Source: Polyangiaceae bacterium (GTDB lineage Bacteria > Myxococcota_A > Polyangia > Polyangiales > Polyangiaceae). From it: DNA of 64,000 nucleotides. The first letter of the stretch is position 1; every line of letters starts with the position of its first letter. A program made the translations under genes and the position numbers. The notes beneath the pieces are model-generated. The model was given only the letters and a program-made list of their open reading frames with translations. It ran no database searches and had not been told where the DNA came from. Positions 43,538 to 52,237 of the stretch are shown here, piece by piece. The stretch spans positions 167,159 to 231,158 of the forward strand of contig JAICUB010000003.1 in NCBI GenBank assembly GCA_025936045.1, written 5' to 3'.

Positions 43538-44676
43538 TCGCGTTCGAGTGGGACGACGCCGAGCTCTACGCACGGACTCTCGCCTTCGCGGCGCAAGAGC
43601 TCGCGCCGGGCTCCGCCGAGCGGATCCGGAGCGGTAGCTTCGATCGCGAGCTCTGGCGGCGCGCGGGCGCCTTCGGCTTGGCCGGGCTGCCGGTTCCGAA
43701 GACGTACGGCGGGATGGGACTCGGCGCGGCGGCGACGGCCCACTTGCTCGAAGCGCTCGGGTGCGGCTCGAACGATGCCGGTCTCACGTTCTCGCTCGCC
43801 GCGCATCTCTTCGCCTGCGTGGTGCCGCTCGCGCGCTGCGGCTCGGAGCCACAGAAAGCCGCGTTGTTGCCGCGACTCGCGAGCGGGGAGCTCGTCGGCG
43901 CGAGCGCGATCAGCGAAGAGGGCGCGGGGTCCGACGTGTTCGCGCTCGCGACCAGCGCCGTCGCCGACGGCGACGACTACGTGCTCCACGGCGAAAAATC
44001 CTGGGTCACGAACGGCCCCGTCGCGGATATTTTTCTCGTTTACGCGAGGACGCAGCCGAACGCGGGCTACTTCGGCGTGAGCGCGTTCGTCGTCGAAAAG
44101 GAGCGGCCGGGCCTACGCGTCGGAGAGCCAATCGCCAAGGTGGGCCTCGAGACGTCGCCCACGTGCTCGCTCGTTCTCGAGGCCTGCCGCGTACCGAAGC
44201 ACAACCTCGTGGGACAGCTCGGCCAGGGCGCGCCTCTCTTCGAGCACGCCATGCTCTGGGAGCGGAGCTGCCTGTTCGCGCTTTACCTCGGCAGCATGCA
44301 GACGGCGCTCGACCGCGTCGTCGAGCACGCGAAGACGCGCCGGCAATTCGGCCGCGCGCTCGGGGATTTTCAGGCTGTTTCCCACCGCATCGCCGACATG
44401 AAGGTGCGGCTCGAAGCCGCGCGAGCGCTGCTTTACCGAGCGTGCTTCAAGCTCGATCGCGACGAGGACGCGCGGCTCGACGTGGCCATCGCGAAGCTTT
44501 TCGTGAGCGAGGCGGCGGTGCAGTCGGGTCTCGACGCCATGGAGCTCTTCGGCGGCCTCGGCGTCGCAAGCGAGAGCGGCGTCGAACGATTCCTGCGTGA
44601 CGCGTTACCGGCGCGCACGGTGTCGGGCACCTCCGACATCCAGCGCACTCTCATCGCGCGCGCTCTCGGCTTGTGA
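43534..44676 (+). CDS. acyl-CoA dehydrogenase family flavoenzyme (carrier-bound substrate likely)
   Basis: 380 residues from a GTG overlapping the previous stop. Complete ACAD fold: GLAGLPVPKTYGGMGLGAAAT, the flavin-contact ISEEGAGSD, EKSWVTNGPVADIF, PTCSLVLEACRVPKHNLVG, LDRVVEHAKTRRQFGRALGDFQAV, and MELFGGLGVASESGVERFLRDA. Next to a proline-type adenylation enzyme and a free carrier protein, it fits the dehydrogenases (PltE/RedW/CloN3 type) that oxidise prolyl-carrier protein to the pyrrole. Expected cofactor FAD, cytoplasmic. An alternative is dehydrogenation of another tethered acid. Confidence 0.85.
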   Translation: MIAFEWDDAELYARTLAFAAQELAPGSAERIRSGSFDRELWRRAGAFGLAGLPVPKTYGGMGLGAAATAHLLEALGCGSNDAGLTFSLAAHLFACVVPLARCGSEPQKAALLPRLASGELVGASAISEEGAGSDVFALATSAVADGDDYVLHGEKSWVTNGPVADIFLVYARTQPNAGYFGVSAFVVEKERPGLRVGEPIAKVGLETSPTCSLVLEACRVPKHNLVGQLGQGAPLFEHAMLWERSCLFALYLGSMQTALDRVVEHAKTRRQFGRALGDFQAVSHRIADMKVRLEAARALLYRACFKLDRDEDARLDVAIAKLFVSEAAVQSGLDAMELFGGLGVASESGVERFLRDALPARTVSGTSDIQRTLIARALGL

Positions 44677-44687
44677 GAAGCGGTTCG

Positions 44688-46175
44688 ATGCGCGTTCTGA
44701 AGGATCTTTTGCTCGAGGCCGCAGCCCGCACTCCGGACGCGATCGCCCTCAAGTGTCCGGAGCAAGGTGCCGTCCGTTACGCCGAGCTCGACGCGCTCGC
44801 GAATCGCGTCGCGCACGTGCTCGCCGCGCGCGGCGTGGTCAAGGGTGACCGTGTGGGTGTTTTCATGCCGAAATCCGCCGCGGCGCTCGCGGTCATGCAG
44901 GGCGTGCTGCGCCTCGGCGCCGCTTACGTGCCGCTCGACCCCACGAGCCCGCTCGCGCGCGTGCGGGCGATCGCGGCGGATTGCGGCCTCGCCGCGCTCG
45001 CGGGCAACGGCGCGCGGCTCTCCGCGTTCGCCGCCGAACCCGGTGGGCCGTTCCTGCTCGAGCTCGACGGCGCCGGACGCGCGCTCCTCGACGCCGCACC
45101 CGCAAGGCCGCCGCCGGCACCGGTCCTCGCCTCGAGCTCGCTCGCCTACGTGCTCTACACGTCGGGCTCGACCGGCGTCCCCAAGGGCGTGGCCATCGGC
45201 CAGGAAAACGCGCTCGCGTTCGTCGACTGGGCGAGAGCACACCTCGGAGTGACGCGAGGGGACGTGCTCGCCAATCACGCGCCCCTCCACTTCGATCTTT
45301 CCGTGCTCGACGTCTACGTCGCATTCAGCGCGGGGGCGTGCGTGGCGCTGGTGCCGGAAATGGCGGCTTTCGTGCCGCGATTGCTCGTCGACTTCGTCGC
45401 GACGCACGGTGTCACGATCTGGTATTCGGTGCCCTCGGCGCTCGGCCTCATGCTCGAGCACGGCGGGCTACTCGAGCGCCCGGGGCTGCCGCTCCGAGCC
45501 GTGTGCTGTGCGGGCGAGCCGTTTCCCCCGCGCCTACTCGCTCTGCTGCGTCGCGAGCTACCGGGCGTACGTGTCTCGAACTTGTACGGACCTACCGAGA
45601 CCAACGTTTGCACGTTTTACGACGCGCCCGCCGAGGTCGACGGCGAAACGCCCGTGCCGATCGGTACCGCCGCGAGCGGCGACGAAGTCTGGGCCGTGAA
45701 GGACGACGGCTCGCGCGCCGCGACAGGCGACATAGGCGAGCTGCTCGTGACTGGTCCCACCGTCATGCTCGGTTATTGGGGTCAGGCGCCGCATCCGCGC
45801 GGCGCCCCGTACCGCACGGGAGATCTCGTGCGCGTGCGTTCCGACGGCGGCTTCGAGTACCTCGGCCGGCGCGACCGCATGGTGAAGCTCAAGGGTCACC
45901 GCGTCGAGCTCGGCGAGGTCGAGACGGCGCTCCGCCACCACCCCGAAATCGGCGAGGTGGCGGCGACGGTCGTCGGCTCCGCCATGGAGGCGAAGCTCGT
46001 CGCCGTCGCGGTCCCGCGGACCGAGCGACACGTGCCCCTGCTCGAGCTCAAGACGCACTGCGCGAAATTCGTCCCGCGCTACATGATCATCGATCGCGTG
46101 GTCTGGCTCGACACGCTGCCGCGTACGCGGAACGGCAAGGTCGATCGCAGCGCCATCGCGAGCGCCTGTCAGTGA
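44688..46175 (+). CDS. stand-alone adenylation enzyme, proline-type pocket
   Basis: 495 residues, a complete NRPS-type adenylation enzyme without attached carrier domain. A3 loop YTSGSTGVPKG (158-167), A4 HFDLSVLDVY (201-210), A5 NLYGPTETN (298-306), A7 YRTGDLV, A8 GRRDRMVKLKGHRVELGEVE, A10 Lys in PRTRNGKVDR. Aligning by eye to GrsA, the pocket residues read D-L-L-Y-C-A-L-V-C-K. The code published for L-proline ligases of pyrrole pathways (PltF, RedM, CloN4) is DLLYLALV, so only one position differs. It should activate proline (or a close analogue) and load the carrier encoded next. ATG 44688 preferred over GTG 44673. Confidence 0.88.
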   Translation: MRVLKDLLLEAAARTPDAIALKCPEQGAVRYAELDALANRVAHVLAARGVVKGDRVGVFMPKSAAALAVMQGVLRLGAAYVPLDPTSPLARVRAIAADCGLAALAGNGARLSAFAAEPGGPFLLELDGAGRALLDAAPARPPPAPVLASSSLAYVLYTSGSTGVPKGVAIGQENALAFVDWARAHLGVTRGDVLANHAPLHFDLSVLDVYVAFSAGACVALVPEMAAFVPRLLVDFVATHGVTIWYSVPSALGLMLEHGGLLERPGLPLRAVCCAGEPFPPRLLALLRRELPGVRVSNLYGPTETNVCTFYDAPAEVDGETPVPIGTAASGDEVWAVKDDGSRAATGDIGELLVTGPTVMLGYWGQAPHPRGAPYRTGDLVRVRSDGGFEYLGRRDRMVKLKGHRVELGEVETALRHHPEIGEVAATVVGSAMEAKLVAVAVPRTERHVPLLELKTHCAKFVPRYMIIDRVVWLDTLPRTRNGKVDRSAIASACQ

Positions 46176-46186
46176 ACGGAGTACGG

Positions 46187-46438
46187 ATGGACTCGAACGA
46201 CGTCGAAGCGCGCATCTTCTCTTTCATCGCAAAAACCCTGCTCGGCGGCCATTCCGAGGGCCTCGAGCGCGCGACACCGCTGCTCGAGCTCGGCGTCGTG
46301 GACTCGATGGGCATCACGCGACTCACGACCTTTCTGGAGACGGAGTTCGGGCTTCGCGTACCGGTCGAAGAGCTGAGCGCCGTGAACTTCGCCAGCATCG
46401 AGGCGATTGCGCGCCTCGTCCTGCGGCTTTCGGCATAG
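46187..46438 (+). CDS. acyl/peptidyl carrier protein
   Basis: 83 residues, single carrier domain. The phosphopantetheine attachment serine lies in LLELGVVDSMGITRLTTFLE, and the protein ends VEELSAVNFASIEAIARLVL, as in free peptidyl carriers of pyrrole pathways. GGAG lies 5 bp before the ATG; a GTG at 46172 overlapping the upstream stop is possible. No phosphopantetheinyl transferase is nearby, so a genomic one must serve it. Last gene of the cluster. Confidence 0.9.
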   Translation: MDSNDVEARIFSFIAKTLLGGHSEGLERATPLLELGVVDSMGITRLTTFLETEFGLRVPVEELSAVNFASIEAIARLVLRLSA

Positions 46439-46486
46439 CCCGAGAGCGGGCACGGTTCGCCCCGTGTGTTAGAGTGCGAATCTCCC

Positions 46487-46864
46487 GTGCGCGTCGCACT
46501 CGTCCTGACCTACGTCGCCGCCGCAGGGCTCGGCTACCTGCTCGGAGTCCGCGGACTCTTGCCCTACGGTCCACTGAAGTCGTCGACCTCCACGCCGCTC
46601 GCACGTCTCGGCCTCGCGTTGCGGGACGGCACCGGCAAGGCGGACGCGGCGAGCCTCAGCCTGCTCCGCGGCGACACGGACGCCGTGCGCGCGACCCTCG
46701 GCGTCCCCGAGCGCGACGCCTTCGACCTCGTCGTCGCCCTTCGGGGCCTGAAGAACGGCGGCAAACCCGACGTCGCTGCCGCGGAGCGGAGCTGCCGGGC
46801 ATTGAAACTGGCGCGCTGCGACGCGAGGGCCCTAGAAGTGCTTCAAAAGCGGAGCGCGCCTTGA
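46487..46864 (+). CDS. small membrane-anchored protein of unknown function
   Basis: 125 residues from GTG 46487: one N-terminal hydrophobic segment (RVALVLTYVAAAGLGYLLGV) and a mainly helical soluble part ending with a cysteine pair (SCRALKLARC). Not recognised. The stop overlaps the TTG start of the next gene. Together with the next two genes it forms a coupled trio. Confidence 0.6.
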   Translation: MRVALVLTYVAAAGLGYLLGVRGLLPYGPLKSSTSTPLARLGLALRDGTGKADAASLSLLRGDTDAVRATLGVPERDAFDLVVALRGLKNGGKPDVAAAERSCRALKLARCDARALEVLQKRSAP

Positions 46865-47352
46865 CGCTGGCCCGTCCGCTCAGCCTCGTGCAGTGGGTGC
46901 TCGGCCCGGTGCTCGTCGCCGTGCTCGCGGGTGAGCTCGGCGCCATGCGCGCCAAAGCGCAGCGCGGGCAGCTCTTCGTACGGACATCCGCGCTCGCTCC
47001 GGAGGAGTCGAAGCGCCTCGAAGCCGTGCCCGCGCGCGCGATGGACAATGCCGTATGGACGCTCGGCGCGGCCGAGGTCGCCCAAAAGCTCGTGAAGTTC
47101 GAGCTCGATCGACTCGACGAGCGCGAGGGTGCGCGCCGCGCGCGGCTCCTCATCCGCTTCGGAATGGTCGACCGCAACTTCGACGGGCAGGCCGCGGTCT
47201 TCGCGGCGGCATGCACCATGGACGCGAGTCTTTGCGACCAGCTCCGGCTGAGAGACGCCGCGGAGCACGAGGCCGGGTTACGCTTCGTGTCGCCCGGCAA
47301 TCATTTGCCGCTCGCGCTCATCGGCGGGCACCCTCCCCTCGGAGCGCCGTGA
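46861..47352 (+). CDS. membrane-anchored protein of unknown function
   Basis: 163 residues starting at a TTG that overlaps the preceding TGA. One N-terminal hydrophobic segment (LSLVQWVLGPVLVAVLAGEL), then a soluble helical domain (RAMDNAVWTLGAAEVAQKLV, ARLLIRFGMVDRNFDGQAAV) with two cysteines in AACTMDASLCDQL. Its stop overlaps the GTG of the YkgJ-type gene. The start codon is unusual, but overlap spacing and absence of a better start support it. Confidence 0.6.
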   Translation: MTLARPLSLVQWVLGPVLVAVLAGELGAMRAKAQRGQLFVRTSALAPEESKRLEAVPARAMDNAVWTLGAAEVAQKLVKFELDRLDEREGARRARLLIRFGMVDRNFDGQAAVFAAACTMDASLCDQLRLRDAAEHEAGLRFVSPGNHLPLALIGGHPPLGAP

Positions 47353-48215
47353 GCAGCCGCAAGGCCGAACGCGCGGCCCTGGCCCGAAAGCGCCGTAAAG
47401 AGCGCGCTTTTCGCGACGACGCGGGCCGCGTGCACCTCGTCTTGCAGCGCGATCCGGCGAACGGTCACGAGCGCGTCGCGCTGAAGGCGCCGCTCTTCGC
47501 GGAACAGTGGCAAAACGAACTCGCCGCGTCGGCCGCGACCACGGTCCTCGGCGTACTGCGTCGCGAGCCGACGCTCGAAGGCGTGCTCGAGCTCACGCGG
47601 AGCGCGCTCGCATCCACGGAGCGGCTGATCGCGGCGCTGCTCGCGCGCGCCCCGGCCGGCGCGCTCGCGTGTAAATCCGGCTGTGATCACTGTTGCCACC
47701 AGGTCGTCGGCGTCACCGCGGCCGAGGCGCTCACCATCCACGCGCACCTCGAAGCAACGCGCTCGGCGGACGAGCTCGAGCGTCTGAAGACGCGCGTTGC
47801 CGAGCTGCACGAGCGCGCGCGCGGCCTCTCGTCGGCGGAGCGCTTCTCGCCGGCCCACCCGTGCGCGTTCCTCGAAGCGGGCTCTTGCTCGATTTACGAA
47901 GTCCGGCCCCTCTCCTGCCGCGGCATGAACTCCCTCGACGCCGGTGAGTGCGCGAGCAAGCTGCGAGAACCGGAAGGTCGGGCCGAGTTTTTGGCAAAAG
48001 GCCACGGTGGCCGCTGCTTCGTCGAGCCGATTCAGGCCTTCCGGGCGGTGAGCGCAGGCCTGCAGCTCGGCCTCTCGGAGCTCTATCACCTCGACGCGCG
48101 ACCGCTCGACTTGCTCGCCGTCATGCGCTTGCTCTTGGAAGGCGACGCGGAGCTCGGCGACGCCTGGGCCGCCGGGCAGCAACCGTTCGAGGCGGCGTTG
48201 CGCGAGCAACGCTAG
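47349..48215 (+). CDS. YkgJ family cysteine cluster protein
   Basis: 288 residues, GTG start. The family signature is complete: CKSGCDHCCHQVVGVTAAEA, then CAFLEAGSCSIYEVRPLSCRG, and a final cysteine in GGRCF, giving the Cx3CxxCC...C...CxxYxxRPxxCR arrangement that probably binds a zinc ion or Fe-S cluster. An N-terminal basic helix (MSSRKAERAALARKRRKERAF) could bind nucleic acid or a membrane. Function of the family is not established. Third of a coupled trio; converges on the next gene with 15 bp between. Confidence 0.85.
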   Translation: MSSRKAERAALARKRRKERAFRDDAGRVHLVLQRDPANGHERVALKAPLFAEQWQNELAASAATTVLGVLRREPTLEGVLELTRSALASTERLIAALLARAPAGALACKSGCDHCCHQVVGVTAAEALTIHAHLEATRSADELERLKTRVAELHERARGLSSAERFSPAHPCAFLEAGSCSIYEVRPLSCRGMNSLDAGECASKLREPEGRAEFLAKGHGGRCFVEPIQAFRAVSAGLQLGLSELYHLDARPLDLLAVMRLLLEGDAELGDAWAAGQQPFEAALREQR

Positions 48216-48230
48216 TAACGTGGCCGGCCG

Positions 48231-48761
48231 CTACTGCGGCGCGCCCGCCGTGATCCACGCTTTGATCGAATCGAGCTCCGTCTGCTTCAAGCAGGGCGTG
48301 TCGATGCAACCCTGAGGCATCACGAAGGGACCGCCGGATGGATCCGTACACACCCACGTCGGCAGGAGCAGAAGCGCGCTGTGCGCCGGATCACCCGGCG
48401 TGACGAGCTTCGAGCTCATACATTCGGCGACGACGGTGCTCGTGAGAACGCCGTAGAGCGTCGCCTTGTTGGTGTATACGAGCGGTTGCCCTCCGGGCCC
48501 ACCGCCGTGGCACTGGGATGCCCCGCAATTGTTCGCCATGATCATGGCCACGTCGCTGAAGGTGCCTGGACCGGTCGCACCGCTCATGCCCGCGCCGCCA
48601 ATTCCCGCTTTTCCACTGCTTCCGGCGTGGCCCGCCGAGCTCGCCCCGCCGGAGCCGCCGGCACCGGCGCTCCCCACGTCAGTCGGCAAAACGGGACTGC
48701 CCGTGCCACAGCCGAAGGCTGCGAGCACGCCGAGAGTGAATAGCGGACGACCGGAGACCAA
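48231..48761 (-). CDS. lipoprotein with a CxxxCH-type cytochrome-like domain
   Basis: 176 residues. Lipobox in AAFGC, Gly/Ser/Ala linker to residue 65, then a small domain with NNCGASQCHGG (a C-x4-CH heme-like motif of the planctomycete cytochrome C type), GDPAHSALLLLP, a Met-containing GPFVMPQG, and LDSIKAWITAGAP, the usual ending of cytochrome c-like domains in these systems. It sits 15 bp downstream of the DUF1552 gene in a three-gene operon. Spacing of the cysteines departs from CxxCH, so heme binding needs checking. Confidence 0.75.
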   Translation of the reverse strand: MVSGRPLFTLGVLAAFGCGTGSPVLPTDVGSAGAGGSGGASSAGHAGSSGKAGIGGAGMSGATGPGTFSDVAMIMANNCGASQCHGGGPGGQPLVYTNKATLYGVLTSTVVAECMSSKLVTPGDPAHSALLLLPTWVCTDPSGGPFVMPQGCIDTPCLKQTELDSIKAWITAGAPQ

Positions 48762-48776
48762 CGCCGACGTTCGAGC

Positions 48777-50387
48777 TCAGGACGCCTTGAGAGCCATCAC
48801 TTCACCCGGGTTTTTGATGCCGTCCGTGTCCTTGTTGCCGTCGAATACGCCGAACGTCGTCACCGGACCGCCGTCTGCCGCCTTGCAACCGACGGCGTTC
48901 ATCAGCGTGACGTAAAGCTTGTTGATCGGTTGGTTTCCGCCGCTCGAGCCCGTGTTGCCGATGGTGCCGCCGTTCTGGCACGAGCTCTCGCTGTTGCCCT
49001 TGCCGATCGTCTTGCCTTCGACGTTCACCGCGGCGCCCGTCTTGAGGTAACCGCCGCAGCTGCCGGCGATGAGAATGGGCAGGTTATTCAGGTTGTGCGC
49101 GGCGCCGTCCGAGAGCTCGGGCAGCCACATGGTCGCCGTGTTGTCGAGCAGAGTGCCGTCACCCTCGGGCATGCTGTCGAACGTCTGCACGAGACGCGTG
49201 AACTTGCCGGCGAGCCAGGTGTCAATCTGCGCGATCATGTCGATGACGCCCGCGTAGCAGTTGCCGCCGACGGTGAAATCCCCGGTGCGATGCGAGAGGC
49301 CGTGGTGCTCTTTCGTCATCATCAAGCCGTCCCACTTGTAGATGACGTAACCCGGATACAAGAAGACGAAGGTGCGATTGACGTCGCACGTCATGGCTAG
49401 CGCCATGAGGTTCATCATCATGTCGCCGCCCTTGGTGAACGAGGTGGCGAGGTTCGCGTCGCCGTCCGCCGTGCCCTTCGGCCCGAGCACGTTGCCGGCC
49501 GTGATGCTGCCCGTCGGGCTCGCGGCCGTCACCGCCGCGTCCGTGATACCGAGCGTCGCCTGCGTGGCGGCGTTGCACACGGCCTGCATCGCGGGGTCCG
49601 TCATACCGGTCTCGGTGTCGCGAAGGAGCGACAGCCAAGCGTCGATGCGGTCCTGGTCCGCCTTGCTCATGTTGAGGCGCTTGTACGTCTGCAGATCGTC
49701 CGTGACGAGGTCGATCGCGCTCTTGCCGCGCGCCACGTGGTAGTCGGCGGGCGTCATGCTCGTACCGCCCGTGCTGCCGCCGGTCGAGCCGCCCTGCATG
49801 ACGACGCCCGTGAGAAGCTTGTAGACGCTCGACGGGTTCACGTTCGACGGGAACGCCGTGTTGGGCGCCGAGAAGGAGATCACCTCTTTGATGAGGGTGC
49901 TGGGCGCGCCGACGCTCAGCACGAGCGGCGTCTTGTCGCCCGGGTTGATCTGCTTGGCGATGGTGTGATCGAGCGACTCGGCCGTCGCGTAGCGGTTCGA
50001 CTCGGTGGAGATGTACGCGCACGTGAGCTTCGAGCCGCACGCTTGATCGTGAGGGTCGATCGATTGCCCGACCGCATACGAGTTCATCGAGCGGAAGCCG
50101 CGCGGCAGAAGCAGCTTGTTCACGTAGGGGGAGAGCGGCTCGAGGTACGTGCCCGTGAGGTCGCTCGCCGCGAGCGCGCCGTCTTCCTTCGACGGGAACC
50201 AACGGGTCGTCAGCGTGCCGTTGTGCGTGTAGAAGATGACTAGGCGCTTCGGCGGCGTCGCCGGCACGCTCTGCGCTTTGGCCCACTGTTCGTGGACGGA
50301 GCTCAGGAACGGCGCCGCCAAGCAAGCGCCCGCCACTCCCTTCAAAAAGATTCTTCGCTGCATCGGAGGCCGCTTCGTGGGCGTCAT
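48777..50387 (-). CDS. DUF1552 family exported protein
   Basis: 536 residues with a twin-arginine-like signal (QRRIFLKGVAGACLAAPFL). Family landmarks: RLVIFYTHNGTLTTRWFP, GSKLTCAYIS, SLDHTIAKQI, and EHHGLSHR, which resemble the arrangement of DUF1552 and DUF1501 sulfatase-like proteins. They occur almost always next to a DUF1592 cytochrome protein, as here (ATGA overlap). Proposed but unproven: large extracellular oxidative or polymer-degrading complexes. Length is normal. Confidence 0.9.
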   Translation of the reverse strand: MTPTKRPPMQRRIFLKGVAGACLAAPFLSSVHEQWAKAQSVPATPPKRLVIFYTHNGTLTTRWFPSKEDGALAASDLTGTYLEPLSPYVNKLLLPRGFRSMNSYAVGQSIDPHDQACGSKLTCAYISTESNRYATAESLDHTIAKQINPGDKTPLVLSVGAPSTLIKEVISFSAPNTAFPSNVNPSSVYKLLTGVVMQGGSTGGSTGGTSMTPADYHVARGKSAIDLVTDDLQTYKRLNMSKADQDRIDAWLSLLRDTETGMTDPAMQAVCNAATQATLGITDAAVTAASPTGSITAGNVLGPKGTADGDANLATSFTKGGDMMMNLMALAMTCDVNRTFVFLYPGYVIYKWDGLMMTKEHHGLSHRTGDFTVGGNCYAGVIDMIAQIDTWLAGKFTRLVQTFDSMPEGDGTLLDNTATMWLPELSDGAAHNLNNLPILIAGSCGGYLKTGAAVNVEGKTIGKGNSESSCQNGGTIGNTGSSGGNQPINKLYVTLMNAVGCKAADGGPVTTFGVFDGNKDTDGIKNPGEVMALKAS

Positions 50388-52237
50388 GGGGAAACCTCGC
50401 GGAGTCGGAACGATTGAGTCTGGGTCAGATCGGCAATCAGGTTGAGGATGGCGTAGTTACCGCCGGCCATCTTGGCGGAGAGTTGCGCTACGTCGCATTG
50501 GTCGGCCGCGTCGCCCGGGCGCTGGTACGCGTAACCCACCCACTGCTTGACGTATTGCTGGAGCGCGCCCGGTGACGACGCGATCGCCGCCATGAGGTCG
50601 GCCGGACCGTTGACGTGCACCGTGGGTTGGCCGTCGACGACCGTGATGTCGGCGGTGGTGTCGAGCGGGACGCCGTTCGACTCCGTGGTGCGCCAGGCGC
50701 CCATGGCGTCGAAGGCCTCCATCGCGAACCCGGGCGGGTTGATGTAGCCGTGGTGGCACGATTTGCAGCTGTCACCCGAGGTTTGCGCGTCGACCTGCTT
50801 GCGGTTCGTGTCGAGGTCGGGTGAATCCGGCAGCGCGGTCTGAGTCGCGCCCGCGGGCGGAGCCGGGATGTCGATGCCGAGGATCTGCTTCGAGATGAAC
50901 GCGCCGCGGTAGATCGGGTTCGTGCGCGTGAGCGACGCGAAGTTCATCAAGAAGCCGAGACGCGTGAGGAAGCCCGGCCGTTGCGTCGCGTCGAGCGAGA
51001 CCTCGGTGAGGTCGGCTCCGTACTTGCTTCCGTCGAGTCCGTAGAGCGGCGCCGTGTCCTTGTTCACGAAGGCGATCGGGCTCGTCAGGAAGTCCTTGAA
51101 CGTCGAGCCGGCCGTGAACGTGATGGCGTCGAAGAACTTCAGCGTTTCATCGTCGATCGGGCCGACGACCGCGGGATTCCAGTTCGGGAACGTGGCCGGG
51201 TCACGATTCGCGGTGGCCCAATGCGACTCCGAGTCCATCAAGAGGTAGTGCTGGTGGAACGCGGAGACCATGTCGCGCGCCTTCGGATCCTGCAGCATGC
51301 GCGCTGCCTGCGCCGCGATCTGCTGCGGCGTCTGCAGCATGTTCTGGTCAGCGGCCTGGTTGAGCGCCGCGTCGGGCGTCGTGCCCCAGAGCATGTAGGA
51401 GAGGCGTTGCGCGATTTCAGCGCTGGACAGGGTGAAGTGTCCGGCGCCGTCCGAAACCGCGGTCGTCTCCGCGCGCTGGATGAACGTGGGGGAGATGAGG
51501 AACATATAGAGGAGCGCCTGGGCGACCTCCATCGGCGCGCCGGTCGGCGTGATGGTCGCGCCCGCGGCGATCACCTTGTCGAAGCGCGCGACCTCATCCG
51601 TCGTGAGCGGGCGACGGAAGGCCAGACGCCCGAAGTCGATGATCGTCTGGTGTAGACAGGTCGTGTCACCGGCGGCAGGGGTGCACTTGATGAAGTTCGC
51701 CGTGAGCTTCGGATCGGCGAAAACCTGCGTGGCGATCTTGTCGGCGACGTCTTTGTAGTTCGCCCACGCGAGGTCCGTCATGCCGCTCGTGAGGTCGGTC
51801 GCGAGCAAGGTAGAGGGCACGACGCCGTTCGCCGCCGTGAGGTTCGTCACGCCGAGGAGGTCGCGGATGGTGCGGTCGTACTGCGCGTTCAAAAGCCGCG
51901 GGATCTGCGAGGTGGCCTCGATCTGCGGCGTGCAGTTCGGGTTCAGCATTCCCGTTCCGCCGCTAGACGAGCCTCCGGCGCCCGGCGTGGTGCCCCCGGA
52001 GCTTCCGCCGGAGCCGGGGCTCGAAGTGCCGCCGCTACCGCTGCCGTTGCCTCCGCTCGCGCTCGTCGCACCGCCGCCCACGGACGAACCGGCTCCGCTT
52101 CCGGTGTTCGTCCCGGCGCCGGAGCCCGGGGTGGCGTTGCCGCTCGCGCCCATGCCGGCCGGCGGCGACTGGATGTCTGCCGTGCAGCCCACGCCGAAGG
52201 CGGCTGCTACGAATACTGCACTCCTCCACATAGCCAT
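50384..52237 (-). CDS. DUF1592/DUF1588/DUF1585 cytochrome-like lipoprotein
   Basis: 617 residues. The ATG at 52237 has a GAGG site upstream and gives a lipoprotein signal ending FGVGC; residues 19-95 are a Gly/Ser/Thr tether. Then the multi-DUF module: IPRLLNAQYDRTIRDLLGV (DUF1587), FGRLAFRRPLTTDEVARF (DUF1595), LSYMLWGTTPDAAL (DUF1592), RPGFLTRLGFL and NPIYRGAFISKQIL with CKSCHHGYINPPGFAMEAFD (DUF1588, heme-c motif CKSCH), and the C-terminal DUF1585 (YAYQRPG...). First gene of the operon with the DUF1552 protein and the small cytochrome-like lipoprotein; all are exported. Confidence 0.92.
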   Translation of the reverse strand: MAMWRSAVFVAAAFGVGCTADIQSPPAGMGASGNATPGSGAGTNTGSGAGSSVGGGATSASGGNGSGSGGTSSPGSGGSSGGTTPGAGGSSSGGTGMLNPNCTPQIEATSQIPRLLNAQYDRTIRDLLGVTNLTAANGVVPSTLLATDLTSGMTDLAWANYKDVADKIATQVFADPKLTANFIKCTPAAGDTTCLHQTIIDFGRLAFRRPLTTDEVARFDKVIAAGATITPTGAPMEVAQALLYMFLISPTFIQRAETTAVSDGAGHFTLSSAEIAQRLSYMLWGTTPDAALNQAADQNMLQTPQQIAAQAARMLQDPKARDMVSAFHQHYLLMDSESHWATANRDPATFPNWNPAVVGPIDDETLKFFDAITFTAGSTFKDFLTSPIAFVNKDTAPLYGLDGSKYGADLTEVSLDATQRPGFLTRLGFLMNFASLTRTNPIYRGAFISKQILGIDIPAPPAGATQTALPDSPDLDTNRKQVDAQTSGDSCKSCHHGYINPPGFAMEAFDAMGAWRTTESNGVPLDTTADITVVDGQPTVHVNGPADLMAAIASSPGALQQYVKQWVGYAYQRPGDAADQCDVAQLSAKMAGGNYAILNLIADLTQTQSFRLREVSP

